DNA of 7,811 bases from an uncultured Burkholderiales bacterium. GTDB lineage: Bacteria; Pseudomonadota; Gammaproteobacteria; Burkholderiales; Burkholderiaceae_C. A model generated the notes under the pieces. That model worked only from the letters and a program-made list of their open reading frames with translations, was not told the origin of the DNA and did not search any database. Every line of letters begins with the position of its first letter. The first letter of the stretch is position 1. The stretch covers positions 1 through 7,811 of the forward strand of contig CAIYKK010000409.1 in assembly GCA_903926695.1 (NCBI GenBank), given 5' to 3'. Below, piece after piece: positions 1 to 7,533 of this stretch. A program made the position numbers and the translations under genes.

Positions 1-136
1 GGAGTTCAAGACGGTGCCCAGCCGTGACCGGCAAGAGGCGGGGGGTGATTTTAGACCGGCGGCACCGCCGCTCAAGCCGGGCCGAGGCCGCTGGCCGGTT
101 TCCCCAAAAAGCCAAAATCTTGCTAACCTATGCGCC

Positions 137-1345
137 ATGAACCCTTCCGGCACATCTTCGGCGGTGAATCTGGGCAGCGGCCCGCGCTTGATCAATCTGG
201 CGCTGCAGGGCGGCGGATCGCACGGCGCTTTCACCTGGGGCGTGCTGGACGCGCTGCTGGCCGATGGCCGCATCGATTTCGAGGGCTTGAGCGGCACCAG
301 CGCCGGGGCCATGAACGCCGTTGTGCTGGCCCACGGCCTGCTGCAGACGCACGGCCAGTCCCGCGTCGAACGCTACGAGGCCGCCCGGCAGGCGCTGGCG
401 ATTTTCTGGAACGGCATTGTGCATCTGGGCGCGCTGTCGTCTTCGGTGTCCGAGTCGCTGTCTTTGTGGCAGCGTGCGCCTTTTGGCGTGCTGTTCGGGC
501 AGATGGGCGCGGGCATCTGGCCGGGCGCATCCTGGAGCGATGAAATTGCGCGCTACTGGTCCAGCACCGTGTCGCCCTACCAGAGCAACCCGCTGGACAT
601 CAACCCGCTGAAGGACTTTCTGGAGTCGCAAGTTGATTTCGGGCGGCTGGCTGCGGCTGCGCGCCCGGCAGTGCCTCGCGTGTTTGTGGTCGCCACGCGG
701 GTCAGTACCGGAAAGGCCGAGGTGTTTTCCGGCAAGCGGCTGACGGCCAAGGCGGTGATGGCTTCGGCTTGCCTGCCGATGGTGTTCCGGGCGGTCGAGA
801 TCGAGGGCGACCACTTTTGGGACGGCGGCTACACCGGCAACCCGGCGCTGCACCCCTTGATTTACGAATGCAAGAGCCGCGACATCGTGCTGGTGCAGGT
901 CAACCCCATCCGCCGTTTAGAGTTGCCGACCCAGCCGGGCGAAATCGCCGACCGCGTCAACGAGATCACCTTCAACGCCGGGCTGGTCGCTGAAATGCGC
1001 GCTATCGACTTCGTCAAGCGCCTGCTGGCTGAAGGCCGGATTGACCCGCTGCATTACAAGGATGTGCTGATGCACCGCATCGACGGCGGCGCGGCGCTGG
1101 ACCGCTACAGCGCCTCGACCAAATCCTCAACCGACGGCAGCCTGATCTACGCCCTGCGCGACCTGGGCGTGGTCTGCGCCCGCGCCTGGCTGATGAAGCG
1201 CCACAGCCAGCTCGGCCTGGAATGCACGGTCGATATTGCCCGTGATTACCTCGATGATTTGCGCCTGCCGGTGGAGCGCGCCCCCAGCGCTGTGGCCAGG
1301 GTGCTAGCGGCGGGACGGCTTCCCCCGCCGGTGCGAAAAGCCTAG
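137..1345 (+). CDS. Patatin-like phospholipase family protein
   Basis: Predicted serine acyl hydrolase of the bacterial patatin family, which cleaves acyl esters of phospholipids or related lipids using a Ser-Asp dyad. Counting from the ATG at 137 (402 residues), the glycine-rich oxyanion loop GGGSHG is at about 25-30. The nucleophile elbow GTSAG is at 53-57 with Ser55, and the catalytic Asp is in DGG at 229-231 (Asp229). The block ASACLPMVF (209-217) is typical of the family. No signal peptide or membrane segment is evident, so a cytoplasmic or peripheral location is inferred. The frame stays open upstream with a Met at 14, but those 41 residues are low-complexity, Pro/Arg-rich and unlike a patatin N-terminus, so 137 is preferred even though no clear Shine-Dalgarno precedes it. 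It converges with lysS 21 bp away. Family assignment is firm; the real substrate cannot be read from sequence. Confidence 0.9.
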   Translation: MNPSGTSSAVNLGSGPRLINLALQGGGSHGAFTWGVLDALLADGRIDFEGLSGTSAGAMNAVVLAHGLLQTHGQSRVERYEAARQALAIFWNGIVHLGALSSSVSESLSLWQRAPFGVLFGQMGAGIWPGASWSDEIARYWSSTVSPYQSNPLDINPLKDFLESQVDFGRLAAAARPAVPRVFVVATRVSTGKAEVFSGKRLTAKAVMASACLPMVFRAVEIEGDHFWDGGYTGNPALHPLIYECKSRDIVLVQVNPIRRLELPTQPGEIADRVNEITFNAGLVAEMRAIDFVKRLLAEGRIDPLHYKDVLMHRIDGGAALDRYSASTKSSTDGSLIYALRDLGVVCARAWLMKRHSQLGLECTVDIARDYLDDLRLPVERAPSAVARVLAAGRLPPPVRKA

Positions 1346-1366
1346 CTTTGGGGGAGAGCCAGCGCT

Positions 1367-2929
1367 TTAAACCTCGCGGCGCAGCGCCGGGAACAAAATC
1401 ACGTCGCGGATGCTGGGGCTGTCGGTCAGCAGCATCATCAGGCGGTCAATGCCGACGCCGCAGCCGCCGGTGGGCGGCATGCCGTATTCCAGTGCACGGA
1501 TGAAATCGTGGTCGTAGAACATGGCTTCGTCGTCGCCGCTGTCCTTGGCTTCGACTTGGGAGTTGAAACGCGCCGCCTGTTCCTGCGCGTCGTTCAGCTC
1601 GGAGAAGCCGTTGCCGAATTCGCGCCCGGTGATGTACAGCTCAAAGCGCTCGGTGACTTCCGGGCGCTCGTCGTTGGCGCGGGCCAGCGGTGAGATTTCC
1701 GTCGGGTGTTCCATGATGAAGGTCGGCTGCCAGAGCTTTTCTTCCACCAGTTCTTCAAAATACATGACTTGCAGGCTGGCCAGCGAGCGCGTCGAGAGGC
1801 GGTCTTTGGCTTCGCTCAGGCCGAGCTTTTGCAGCGCTTGAATCAGCCAGGCGGCGTCATCGACGTTCTCGCCCGCTTCGGTGTGCTTGAGGATGGCTTC
1901 GCGGATCGTCAGGCGCTCGAACGGTGCGCTCAAATCGACTGGCTTGCCGCCGTAAGTCAATTCCAGCGAGCCGCTGACTTTCTGCGCGATGTCGCGGATC
2001 AGCGCTTCGGTGAAGGTCATCAAATCGGTGTAATTCCACCACGCCGCGTAGAACTCCATCATGGTGAACTCGGGGTTGTGGCGCACGCTGATGCCTTCGT
2101 TGCGGTAGCTGCGGTTGATTTCAAACACGCGCTCAAAACCGCCGACGATCAGCCGTTTCAGGTACAGCTCAGGCGCGATGCGCAGGAACATTTCCTGGTC
2201 CAGCGCGTTGTGGTGCGTTTTGAACGGCTTGGCGTTCGCGCCGCCCGGAATCGGGTGCAGCATCGGCGTTTCGACTTCCAGAAAGTCGTGCGCCACCATG
2301 AACTCGCGCAGGCTGGTCACGGCCTTGCTGCGCGCCATAAAGCGTTTGCGGGTCGATTCGTCCATGATCAGATCGACGTAGCGCTGGCGGTATTTGATTT
2401 CCTGATCCGTCATGCCGTGGAACTTGTCGGGCAGCGGGCGCAGGCTTTTTGTCACGAGGCGGATGCTGTCAGCGTGAATCGACAGCTCGCCGGTTTTGGT
2501 GCGAAACAGCACGCCGGTGGCCGAGATGATGTCGCCCAGATCCCAGTGTTTGAATGCGGCGTGGACTTCTTCGCCCACGTCATCGTTCTTGATGTAGAGC
2601 TGGATGCGCCCGCCCGACGGGCCGAAGGACGAATCCTGCACCGTGGCAAAGCTAGCCTTGCCCATCACGCGCTTGAGCATCATGCGCCCGGCGACGCTGA
2701 CTTTGACGGCCAGCGCTCCGAGCTCTTCGTTGGTTGTTTCGCCGTACTGGGCGAACAGGGCTTCGGCGCGGTGCTCGGGCTTGATGTCGTTCGGGAAAGC
2801 GACGCCTTTGCCGTCGGCCTGGTTTTGGCGCAGGGCTTTGAGCTTTTCGCGCCGCTCGACCATGAGCTGATTTTCTTCGTGGTGGACGTGGCTGGCGTAC
2901 TCGGGGGCGCTGAAGTGGGTGGAGGTCAT
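1367..2929 (-). CDS. lysS: Lysyl-tRNA synthetase, class II
   Basis: Cytoplasmic class IIb aminoacyl-tRNA synthetase that activates lysine with ATP and charges tRNA-Lys. The 520 residues run in the expected order. An N-terminal helix carries [10 protein letters not shown] (25-34). The OB-fold anticodon-binding domain spans roughly 75-160. The catalytic core contains [10 protein letters not shown] (221-230), motif 2 with RSYRNEG (273-279) followed by [11 protein letters not shown] (284-294), and motif 3 beginning GCGVGIDRL (489-497) and ending near 514. E. coli LysS is 505 residues, so this protein is complete with a slightly longer N-terminus. The ATG at 2929 lacks a clear Shine-Dalgarno. An internal Met at residue 23 is a possible alternative, but known family N-termini begin upstream of the ERREKL helix, which favours the longer form. 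The 152 bp upstream separate it from the LON-domain gene on the same strand. No feature looks abnormal. Confidence 0.97.
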   Translation of the reverse strand: MTSTHFSAPEYASHVHHEENQLMVERREKLKALRQNQADGKGVAFPNDIKPEHRAEALFAQYGETTNEELGALAVKVSVAGRMMLKRVMGKASFATVQDSSFGPSGGRIQLYIKNDDVGEEVHAAFKHWDLGDIISATGVLFRTKTGELSIHADSIRLVTKSLRPLPDKFHGMTDQEIKYRQRYVDLIMDESTRKRFMARSKAVTSLREFMVAHDFLEVETPMLHPIPGGANAKPFKTHHNALDQEMFLRIAPELYLKRLIVGGFERVFEINRSYRNEGISVRHNPEFTMMEFYAAWWNYTDLMTFTEALIRDIAQKVSGSLELTYGGKPVDLSAPFERLTIREAILKHTEAGENVDDAAWLIQALQKLGLSEAKDRLSTRSLASLQVMYFEELVEEKLWQPTFIMEHPTEISPLARANDERPEVTERFELYITGREFGNGFSELNDAQEQAARFNSQVEAKDSGDDEAMFYDHDFIRALEYGMPPTGGCGVGIDRLMMLLTDSPSIRDVILFPALRREV

Positions 2930-3081
2930 AAAAAGTCGGTGTTCTAAAAAGAGGGAGCCCGAAGAAGCCGGGAGAGGGCCGTGAAAGGATGGCCAGTGTC
3001 GCGGCCGTCGGGCGAGGCAAAGCGCGCCAAAAAGCGCCGAATCGCTGATTTTAAGTTTTTACGGCGCGGTTTGTGGGCCGC

Positions 3082-3756
3082 TCACATGGAAATGCCTGTG
3101 CGCTCCAGAATATCGCAGATCAATTCGAGGCGCACCAGCGGGTTGTCCAGCTCCAGCAGGCGCTGCTTGAGCGCCAGCGGCAGCGGCAGCAATTCGCACC
3201 AGCGGTTGGCGACCCAGCCGCAATCCTCTAGCCGGTAGGGCGGCAGCATGGGCGGTTTGGGGACTGGGCCGTTGGGTTGCTTGAGGTTTCTGACCAGCTT
3301 GGCCAGCGCATCAGCGACTTTTTGCCGGTCGGGCGGAATGGCCACGGCCATGTCGCCATCGAGCCGGGCCACGTCGGCGATCCACAGGCCGTGGCGCAGC
3401 TTTTCGCGGCGCGAGATTTGAAAGCGCTGCACGCCCGCGCAGCGAATCACCATCAGGCCCGCCTGCGGCACCGACAGCTCGCTAATCGTGGCCAGCGTGC
3501 CGATGGTGCTGAAGGTTTCAGGCGCAAAGCCGTCGCCGCTGGGTGGCCCGTCTTTGGCGACTGCATCAGCGGGCCGACGCACTTCCGAGCCTTCGGTGAG
3601 CGACACGATGCCGAACGGCGCGCCGGTCTTGTGGCATTTGCCAATCATGTCCAGATAGCGGACCTCAAAAATCCGCAGCGGCAGCAAGCCGCCGGGATAA
3701 AGCACGGTGCCCAGCGGAAACAGCGGAAGGCAATTGAGAGTGAGGATTTCGGCCAT
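3082..3756 (-). CDS. Stand-alone LON substrate-binding domain protein
   Basis: A 224-residue protein made only of the N-terminal (substrate-recognition) domain of Lon proteases. The AAA+ ATPase and Ser-Lys protease parts are absent, and the size matches known free-standing members of this family. The diagnostic opening LPLFPLGTVLYPGG (10-23), LPLRIFEVRY (25-34) and a central FSTIGTLATI strand region (about 82-91) are clear. The last 75 residues are predicted helical. No signal peptide or membrane segment is visible, so a cytoplasmic role is inferred. The biochemical function of such proteins is not established; binding unfolded or partner proteins is only a guess from the domain. Databases often label it peptidase S16, which is misleading because no catalytic residues are present. 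The ATG at 3756 places the conserved motif about ten residues in, as usual for the family. It sits between ilvD (104 bp upstream) and lysS (152 bp downstream), all on the minus strand. Confidence 0.9.
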   Translation of the reverse strand: MAEILTLNCLPLFPLGTVLYPGGLLPLRIFEVRYLDMIGKCHKTGAPFGIVSLTEGSEVRRPADAVAKDGPPSGDGFAPETFSTIGTLATISELSVPQAGLMVIRCAGVQRFQISRREKLRHGLWIADVARLDGDMAVAIPPDRQKVADALAKLVRNLKQPNGPVPKPPMLPPYRLEDCGWVANRWCELLPLPLALKQRLLELDNPLVRLELICDILERTGISM

Positions 3757-3784
3757 GAAAGGGGGCGTGGAATTGCAATAGGTT

Positions 3785-3793
3785 ATTACACCA
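3785..3793 (-). promoter_or_regulatory. Candidate extended -10 promoter for the LON-domain gene
   Basis: On the minus strand the sequence reads TGG followed by TGTAAT, five of six matches to the -10 consensus with an upstream TGn extension. It lies 28 bases before the LON-domain ATG, giving a short leader of about 20 bases. No good -35 hexamer is present at 16-18 bp, which is acceptable for an extended -10 promoter. This is pattern matching only. Confidence 0.3.
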
Positions 3794-3836
3794 CCGCACA
3801 GCTAGCGCCATCCTTTCAGTCGCCGCCGCCCCGTTA

Positions 3837-3856
3837 GCTCTTTCGGCTCTTTCGGC
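3837..3856. repeat. Short tandem repeat, 9-bp unit GCTCTTTCG
   Basis: GCTCTTTCG occurs twice in direct succession (3837-3845 and 3846-3854), followed by two bases of a third copy, immediately after the ilvD stop codon. It has no inverted-repeat structure and no T-run, so it is not a terminator. It looks like a small slippage duplication in the ilvD/LON-gene spacer. Confidence 0.7.
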
Positions 3857-3860
3857 CCCT

Positions 3861-5720
3861 TCAGTCTTCCAGCAGCGACAAATCGCGCACCGCGCCCTTG
3901 TCGGCGGACATCACCAGCTTGGCATAAGCCTTGAGCGCGGCGGAGACTTTGCGCTTGCGTGGCAAGGCCGGTTTCCAGCCCAGCGCATCCTGCTCGGCGC
4001 GGCGGCGGGTCAGCTCTTCATCCGACACCAGCACGTTGATCGAGCGGTTGGGAATGTCGATGCGGATGCGGTCGCCGTTGCGCACCAGGCCAATCGCGCC
4101 GCCCGCCGCCGCTTCCGGCGAGGCGTGACCAATCGACAGGCCCGACGTGCCGCCCGAAAAGCGCCCGTCGGTCAGCAGCGCGCAGGCTTTGCCCAGACCC
4201 TTGGACTTGATGTACGACGTGGGGTAGAGCATTTCCTGCATGCCGGGGCCGCCTTTGGGGCCTTCGTAGCGCACGATGACGATATCGCCCGCCTTGACCT
4301 GATCGGCCAGAATGTTCGCCACGGCCTCGTCTTGCGACTCGGTGACATGGGCCGGGCCTTCAAACACCATCAGTTCGTCATCGACACCGGCGGTTTTCAC
4401 CACGCAGCCGTTCAGCGCGATATTGCCGACCAGCACGGCCAGGCCACCGACTTGCGAAAACGCATGGTCGGCTGAGCGGATGCAGCCTTCGGCGCGATCC
4501 GTGTCCAGACTCGGCCAGCGTGCGGCCTGGCTGAAGGCGACTTGCGTCGGCACGCCGCCGGGGCCAGCCATGTAAAAGGTTTTCACCGCGTCGGACGGGT
4601 TGCGCATGATGTCCCACTGGTCCAGCGCGTCCTTCATCGTTGGCGCATGGACGGTGGGCACGTCGGTGTGCAGCTTGCCTGCGCGGTCCAGCTCGCCGAG
4701 GATGGCCATGATGCCGCCTGCGCGATGCACGTCTTCGATGTGGTATTTGTTGGTGTTGGGCGCGACCTTGCACAGCTGCGGAACCACCTTGGACAGGCGG
4801 TCGATGTCGGCCAGCGTGAAGTCGATTTCGGCCTCTTGCGCAATGGCCAGAATGTGCAGGATGGTGTTGGTCGAGCCGCCCATTGCAATGTCGAGCGTGA
4901 TGGCGTTTTCAAACGCCTTGAAGCCGATGGCGCGCGGCAGCACCGTGGCGTCGTCCTGCTCGTAGTAGCGCTGGCACAGCTCCACGGCGACACGACCGGC
5001 GCGCTTGAACAGCGCCTCGCGGTCGGCGTGGGTGGCAACCACCGTGCCGTTGCCCGGCAGCGACAGGCCCAGCGCTTCGGTCAGGCAGTTCATCGAGTTG
5101 GCGGTGAACATGCCCGAGCACGAACCGCAGGTCGGGCACGCCGAGCGCTCGACTTCGGCCAGGTCGGCGTCCGACACCTTGTCGTCGGCGGCCATCACCA
5201 TTGCGTCGATCAGGTCGAGCTTTTTGAACTCCATCTTGTGCGTGGTCGGATTGGCCAGCTTGACCTTGCCCGCTTCCATCGGCCCGCCGGAGATGAACAC
5301 CACCGGGATGTTCAGGCGCATCGCGGCCATCAGCATGCCGGGGGTGATCTTGTCGCAATTGGAAATGCAGACCATCGCGTCGGCGCAATGCGCGTTGACC
5401 ATGAACTCGACCGAGTCGGCAATCAGGTCGCGGCTGGGCAGCGAGTACAGCATGCCGTCGTGGCCCATCGCAATGCCGTCATCGACGGCAATGGTGTTGA
5501 ATTCCTTGGCGACCCCGCCAGCCGCTTCGATCTCGCGGGCGACGAGCTGGCCCAGGTCTTTGAGGTGAACGTGGCCGGGCACGAACTGCGTGAAGGAGTT
5601 GACGACGGCAATGATGGGCTTGTCGAAGTCGCCATCTTTCATGCCGGTGGCACGCCAGAGCGAGCGCGCACCGGCCATGTTGCGGCCAGCAGTGGAAGTC
5701 TTGGAGCGGTAAACAGGCAT
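3861..5720 (-). CDS. ilvD: Dihydroxy-acid dehydratase
   Basis: Iron-sulfur enzyme of branched-chain amino acid synthesis. It dehydrates 2,3-dihydroxy-isovalerate and 2,3-dihydroxy-3-methylvalerate to the keto acids that lead to valine, leucine and isoleucine. At 619 residues it matches E. coli IlvD closely in length and motif order. Visible motifs are [12 protein letters not shown] (118-129, cluster Cys122 and metal ligands Asp123/Lys124), [11 protein letters not shown] (195-205, cluster Cys195), MGGSTNT (280-286) and [10 protein letters not shown] near 518-527. The third cysteine found in [2Fe-2S] relatives is replaced by PGH at 48-50, as in the E. coli [4Fe-4S] type; the cluster type is inferred from this. 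The frame runs open upstream with a Met at 5840, but MPVYRS at 5720 matches known IlvD N-termini and has AAGAGGG seven bases before it. An aldo/keto reductase remnant lies 230 bp upstream. No attenuator or leader peptide is recognised. Confidence 0.97.
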   Translation of the reverse strand: MPVYRSKTSTAGRNMAGARSLWRATGMKDGDFDKPIIAVVNSFTQFVPGHVHLKDLGQLVAREIEAAGGVAKEFNTIAVDDGIAMGHDGMLYSLPSRDLIADSVEFMVNAHCADAMVCISNCDKITPGMLMAAMRLNIPVVFISGGPMEAGKVKLANPTTHKMEFKKLDLIDAMVMAADDKVSDADLAEVERSACPTCGSCSGMFTANSMNCLTEALGLSLPGNGTVVATHADREALFKRAGRVAVELCQRYYEQDDATVLPRAIGFKAFENAITLDIAMGGSTNTILHILAIAQEAEIDFTLADIDRLSKVVPQLCKVAPNTNKYHIEDVHRAGGIMAILGELDRAGKLHTDVPTVHAPTMKDALDQWDIMRNPSDAVKTFYMAGPGGVPTQVAFSQAARWPSLDTDRAEGCIRSADHAFSQVGGLAVLVGNIALNGCVVKTAGVDDELMVFEGPAHVTESQDEAVANILADQVKAGDIVIVRYEGPKGGPGMQEMLYPTSYIKSKGLGKACALLTDGRFSGGTSGLSIGHASPEAAAGGAIGLVRNGDRIRIDIPNRSINVLVSDEELTRRRAEQDALGWKPALPRKRKVSAALKAYAKLVMSADKGAVRDLSLLED

Positions 5721-5727
5721 GAAAAAA

Positions 5728-5734
5728 CCCTCTT
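5728..5734 (-). promoter_or_regulatory. Shine-Dalgarno fixing the ilvD start
   Basis: On the minus strand AAGAGGG ends seven bases before the ATG at 5720, with a T-rich spacer. It supports this start over the in-frame Met 40 codons upstream, which would add a non-conserved tail. Confidence 0.75.
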
Positions 5735-5792
5735 GGTAGGTGCTGGAAAGGTAGGGAAGTGCGCAGCCGCTTGGGGCTGGGCGGAACTGGCA

Positions 5793-5798
5793 ATTATC
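5793..5798 (-). promoter_or_regulatory. Weak candidate -10 element for ilvD
   Basis: The minus strand reads GATAAT (five of six matches to TATAAT) about 72 bases before the ilvD ATG. It lies downstream of the terminator-like hairpin that separates ilvD from the aldo/keto reductase remnant, so an own promoter is expected here. No matching -35 lies at normal spacing, so this is only a pointer. Confidence 0.22.
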
Positions 5799-5875
5799 GT
5801 TCAGGGGGCCAGCGCGGCGGCCTGTGGGCTGGCTTGTCACGACGATGCACAGGGTTTGTATGACCAGCTTTGTTC

Positions 5876-5926
5876 AAAAAGAAGCGGGCCGCTGCCGCGC
5901 TCTGCGCTGGCGGAAAAAAGCGGCCC
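5876..5926 (-). terminator. Terminator-like hairpin downstream of the aldo/keto reductase remnant
   Basis: Seven-base arms GGGCCGC (5886-5892) and GCGGCCC (5920-5926) are perfect inverted repeats. Inside them is a second small hairpin, GCGC-TCT-GCGC (5897-5907). Read on the minus strand, the structure is followed by GCTTC and then TTTTT (5880-5876), the layout of an intrinsic terminator, about 25-75 bases after the reductase stop. The long interior makes it less canonical than the one at 7500. Confidence 0.45.
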
Positions 5927-5950
5927 AACGGCTGCGGTTTTGGCGGTTTT

Positions 5951-6556
5951 TTAGAGTGCCGGGTCGCGGGTTTCCCAGCGGATCTTGTTGATCTCGGCCA
6001 GCACTTCAGCGCTCAGGGTGGTGCCGTAAGCATCCAGGTCTTCATTGAGCTGGGCCACGGAAGTCACGCCGATGATGGTGCTGGCAACCTGCCACTTGGT
6101 GTAGCAAAACGCCAGCGCCAGCTGCGTGGGCGTGAGGCCGTTGTCGCGGGCGAGCTGGTTGTAGCGGCGGGCGGCGGCCAGCGCTTCGGGGCGGGCCCAG
6201 CGCTGTTGGCGCATGGACTCGTATTTGGCAATGCGCCCTTGCGACGGCGCGCCCGCGCCCAGAAAGCCGGACTCGTCGTATTTGCCCGTCAACAAGCCAA
6301 AAGCCAGCGGCGAATAGGCCAGCAGCGACACATTCAGGCGGTGCATGGTTTCGTCCAGGCCGTTTTCGACGGTGCGGTTAACCAGGCAATAGGGGTTTTG
6401 CACCGTGGCGACGCGGGGCAGATTGTGCTGCTCGGCCAGGCGCACGAACTCATGCACGCCATAAGGCGTTTCATTCGACAGGCCGATGTGGCGCACCTTG
6501 CCTTCTTTGACCAGCCGCCCCAGCGCGTCAAGCTGCTCGTGCAGCGATGTGACCAT
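5951..6556 (-). pseudogene. Aldo/keto reductase (Tas-like), 5'-truncated remnant
   Basis: The 201 residues from the ATG at 6556 match the C-terminal half of Tas-type NADPH-dependent aldo/keto reductases. GKVRHIGLSNET (19-30), QNPYCLVNRTVE, LLAYSPLAFGLLTGKY and the cofactor-binding STIIGVTSVAQL near the C-terminus are all recognisable in order. E. coli Tas has 346 residues with the GVSNET motif near 177-182; here that motif is at residues 25-30, so about 150 residues are gone. The missing part carries barrel strands 1-5 and all catalytic residues (Asp, Tyr, Lys, His), so an active enzyme is not expected. The in-frame sequence upstream of 6556 stays open to a stop at 6662-6664 but contains no ATG, GTG or TTG, and the first 20 or so codons before 6556 still look faintly reductase-like. 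No Shine-Dalgarno is apparent. Truncation could be a real deletion or an assembly join. Confidence 0.8.
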
Positions 6557-6747
6557 GCACTCTTTGACCGGTTCATGAAAATTGGGGAATTTAAAACAGG
6601 GGAGAATACGCCCGTGGCCGGGATGGAGACATTTGCAGATACGGGGCCAGGGAGGGTTAGTTTAAGGGTTTCGTTGCCTTGGCGTCAGCACCCGGCGCTT
6701 CGCACCTGTCCACCGATTCAGGCCATTGAAACGTTTAGCATCAGATC

Positions 6748-6771
6748 GGGGTGTACTCCGACACCCCTTTT
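6748..6771 (+). promoter_or_regulatory. Perfect inverted repeat in the OmpA-lipoprotein leader
   Basis: GGGGTGT (6748-6754), loop ACTCCG, ACACCCC (6761-6767), followed by TTTT (6768-6771). The 7-bp GC-rich stem is perfect and ends 37 bases before the lipoprotein ATG. It could be an operator, a leader hairpin stabilising or attenuating the mRNA, or a weak terminator left over from a lost upstream gene. The four-base T-run is short for a strong terminator. The remainder of 6557-6804 shows no gene, and I found no convincing promoter in it; TTGAAA at 6726-6731 is a possible -35 without a good partner. Confidence 0.5.
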
Positions 6772-6792
6772 CACCCGAAAATTCAACCCTCC

Positions 6793-6798
6793 GAGGAG
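6793..6798 (+). promoter_or_regulatory. Strong Shine-Dalgarno for the OmpA-family lipoprotein
   Basis: GAGGAG ends six bases before the ATG at 6805. It selects this Met, which starts a clean lipoprotein signal peptide, over the in-frame Met at 6751 that would place 18 hydrophilic residues ahead of the signal. Confidence 0.85.
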
Positions 6799-6804
6799 CT
6801 TCTT

Positions 6805-7476
6805 ATGAAAAAATTCTTTGTCATTTCCGTGACCAGCGCCGCACTGGCCATCGGCAGCCTGTCGGGCTGCGCCAACATGAGCGAAACCCAGAACGGCACA
6901 GCCAAAGGCGCTGGCCTGGGCGTGCTGGCGGGCGCGGCTGTGGGCGCGCTGACGGGCGGCTCCAAAGGCGCGGCCAAGGGCGCGCTGATTGGCGGCGCGC
7001 TGGGCGCTGGCGGCGGCTACCTGTGGTCCAAGAAGATGCAGGACCAAAAAGCCGCCATGGAAAAAGCCACCGCTGGCACCGGCGTGGCCGTCAGCCAGAC
7101 CGCTGACAACCGACTCAAGCTCGACATCCCCAGCGACATTTCGTTTGCTGTGGGCCGCTCCGGCATCACGCCCAGCTTTGCGACTATCCTGACGCAGTTC
7201 GGCACCAGTCTGAACCAAAATCCCGTGACGACCGTGACCGTCATCGGCCACACCGACAGCACCGGCTCGGACACCATCAACAATCCGCTGTCCGTGGACC
7301 GCGCCAATGCCGCACGCGACTACCTGATCTCCCGTGGCGTGGCCAGCCAGCGCATCACCACCGAAGGCCGTGGCTCGCGTGAGCCGATTGCCGACAACAG
7401 CACCGAACAAAACCGCGCCAAAAACCGCCGCGTTGAAATTTACGTGGCTGAGCCAGCGCCCGCCGCTGCGCGTTAA
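6805..7476 (+). CDS. OmpA-family outer-membrane lipoprotein with glycine zipper (YiaD-like)
   Basis: A 223-residue envelope lipoprotein. A basic MKK start and hydrophobic segment lead to the lipobox LSGC with lipidated Cys22. Residue 23 is Ala rather than Asp, which by the usual rule predicts outer-membrane sorting. Residues about 33-72 form a glycine-zipper segment rich in GxxxG (GAGLGVLAGAAVGAL, then GALIGGALGAGGG), likely membrane-associated. After a linker, the C-terminal OmpA peptidoglycan-binding domain spans about 105-215, with GHTDSTG (148-154) and LSVDRANAARDYL (162-174). Asp151 and Arg166 keep the 15-residue spacing of the Asp/Arg pair that binds diaminopimelate in Acinetobacter OmpA, and NRRVEIYV closes the domain. 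The inferred role is tethering the outer membrane to peptidoglycan; E. coli YiaD has the same architecture. It appears to be monocistronic, with its own leader upstream and a terminator downstream. It is intact although both neighbours are degraded. Confidence 0.93.
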   Translation: MKKFFVISVTSAALAIGSLSGCANMSETQNGTAKGAGLGVLAGAAVGALTGGSKGAAKGALIGGALGAGGGYLWSKKMQDQKAAMEKATAGTGVAVSQTADNRLKLDIPSDISFAVGRSGITPSFATILTQFGTSLNQNPVTTVTVIGHTDSTGSDTINNPLSVDRANAARDYLISRGVASQRITTEGRGSREPIADNSTEQNRAKNRRVEIYVAEPAPAAAR

Positions 7477-7499
7477 TCGCGGCTCTGCGCCATCCCTTG

Positions 7500-7522
7500 A
7501 AAGCACCTTCGGGTGCTTTTTT
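7500..7522 (+). terminator. Intrinsic terminator with UUCG tetraloop
   Basis: AAGCACC (7501-7507), loop TTCG (7508-7511), GGTGCTT (7512-7518), with an extra A-T pair at 7500/7519 and an uninterrupted T-run 7517-7522. It begins 24 bases after the lipoprotein stop codon and is a textbook Rho-independent terminator. Confidence 0.93.
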
Positions 7523-7523
7523 C

Positions 7524-7533
7524 ATGGCCGGGC
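7524..7533 (+). repeat. Direct repeat ATGGCCGGGC, copy 1 (copy 2 at 7593-7602)
   Basis: The ten bases ATGGCCGGGC occur at 7524-7533 and again at 7593-7602, 69 bp apart and in the same reading frame. Both are preceded by GC and a T-run (7515-7523 and 7587-7592). Only the second copy sits in recognisable hydrolase sequence (FMAGRTLMAPDW), so the first may be a by-product of a local rearrangement. Confidence 0.6.

Noticed and set aside
57..70. Inverted repeat CGGCGG-CA-CCGCCG upstream of the patatin gene.
   Set aside because: The loop is only two bases, there is no T-run on either strand, and such palindromes are common in GC-rich spacers.
1..136. Extension of the patatin frame to the Met at 14, or the tail of an upstream gene ending at the TGA at 25-27.
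   Set aside because: The extension is low-complexity and not patatin-like, and eight codons are too few to identify an upstream gene.
1337..1349. AAAGC-CTA-GCTTT hairpin spanning the patatin stop codon, a possible bidirectional terminator with lysS.
   Set aside because: The stem is only five bases, partly A-T, with a three-base loop and no T-run after it.
1706..2947. 413-codon plus-strand frame antisense to lysS.
   Set aside because: The lysS frame carries all class II synthetase motifs; the antisense product has no recognisable domain.
2945..2972. CCCG/CGGG hairpin plus T5 on the minus strand just before lysS, a possible attenuator.
   Set aside because: The stem has only four pairs and the T-run is seven bases away; no leader peptide or T-box element accompanies it.
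3005..3050. GC-rich repeats with TTTTT (GGCGC-TTTTT-GGCGC on the minus strand) as a terminator for the LON-domain gene.
   Set aside because: The copies are largely direct rather than inverted repeats, and the possible stems are only four bases.
3048..3053. TAAAAT on the minus strand as a lysS -10 element.
   Set aside because: The best -35 match at normal spacing is three of six and the leader would be over 100 bases. The support is too weak to list.
4542..5954. 470-codon plus-strand frame antisense to ilvD.
   Set aside because: It lies opposite a strongly conserved gene and has the His/Arg/Val-rich composition typical of antisense frames in GC-rich DNA.
5870..6808. Long plus-strand open frame (312 codons) antisense to the reductase remnant and its upstream region.
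   Set aside because: It overlaps recognisable reductase sequence on the other strand, has no family resemblance and no ribosome-binding site. It is a GC-rich antisense shadow.
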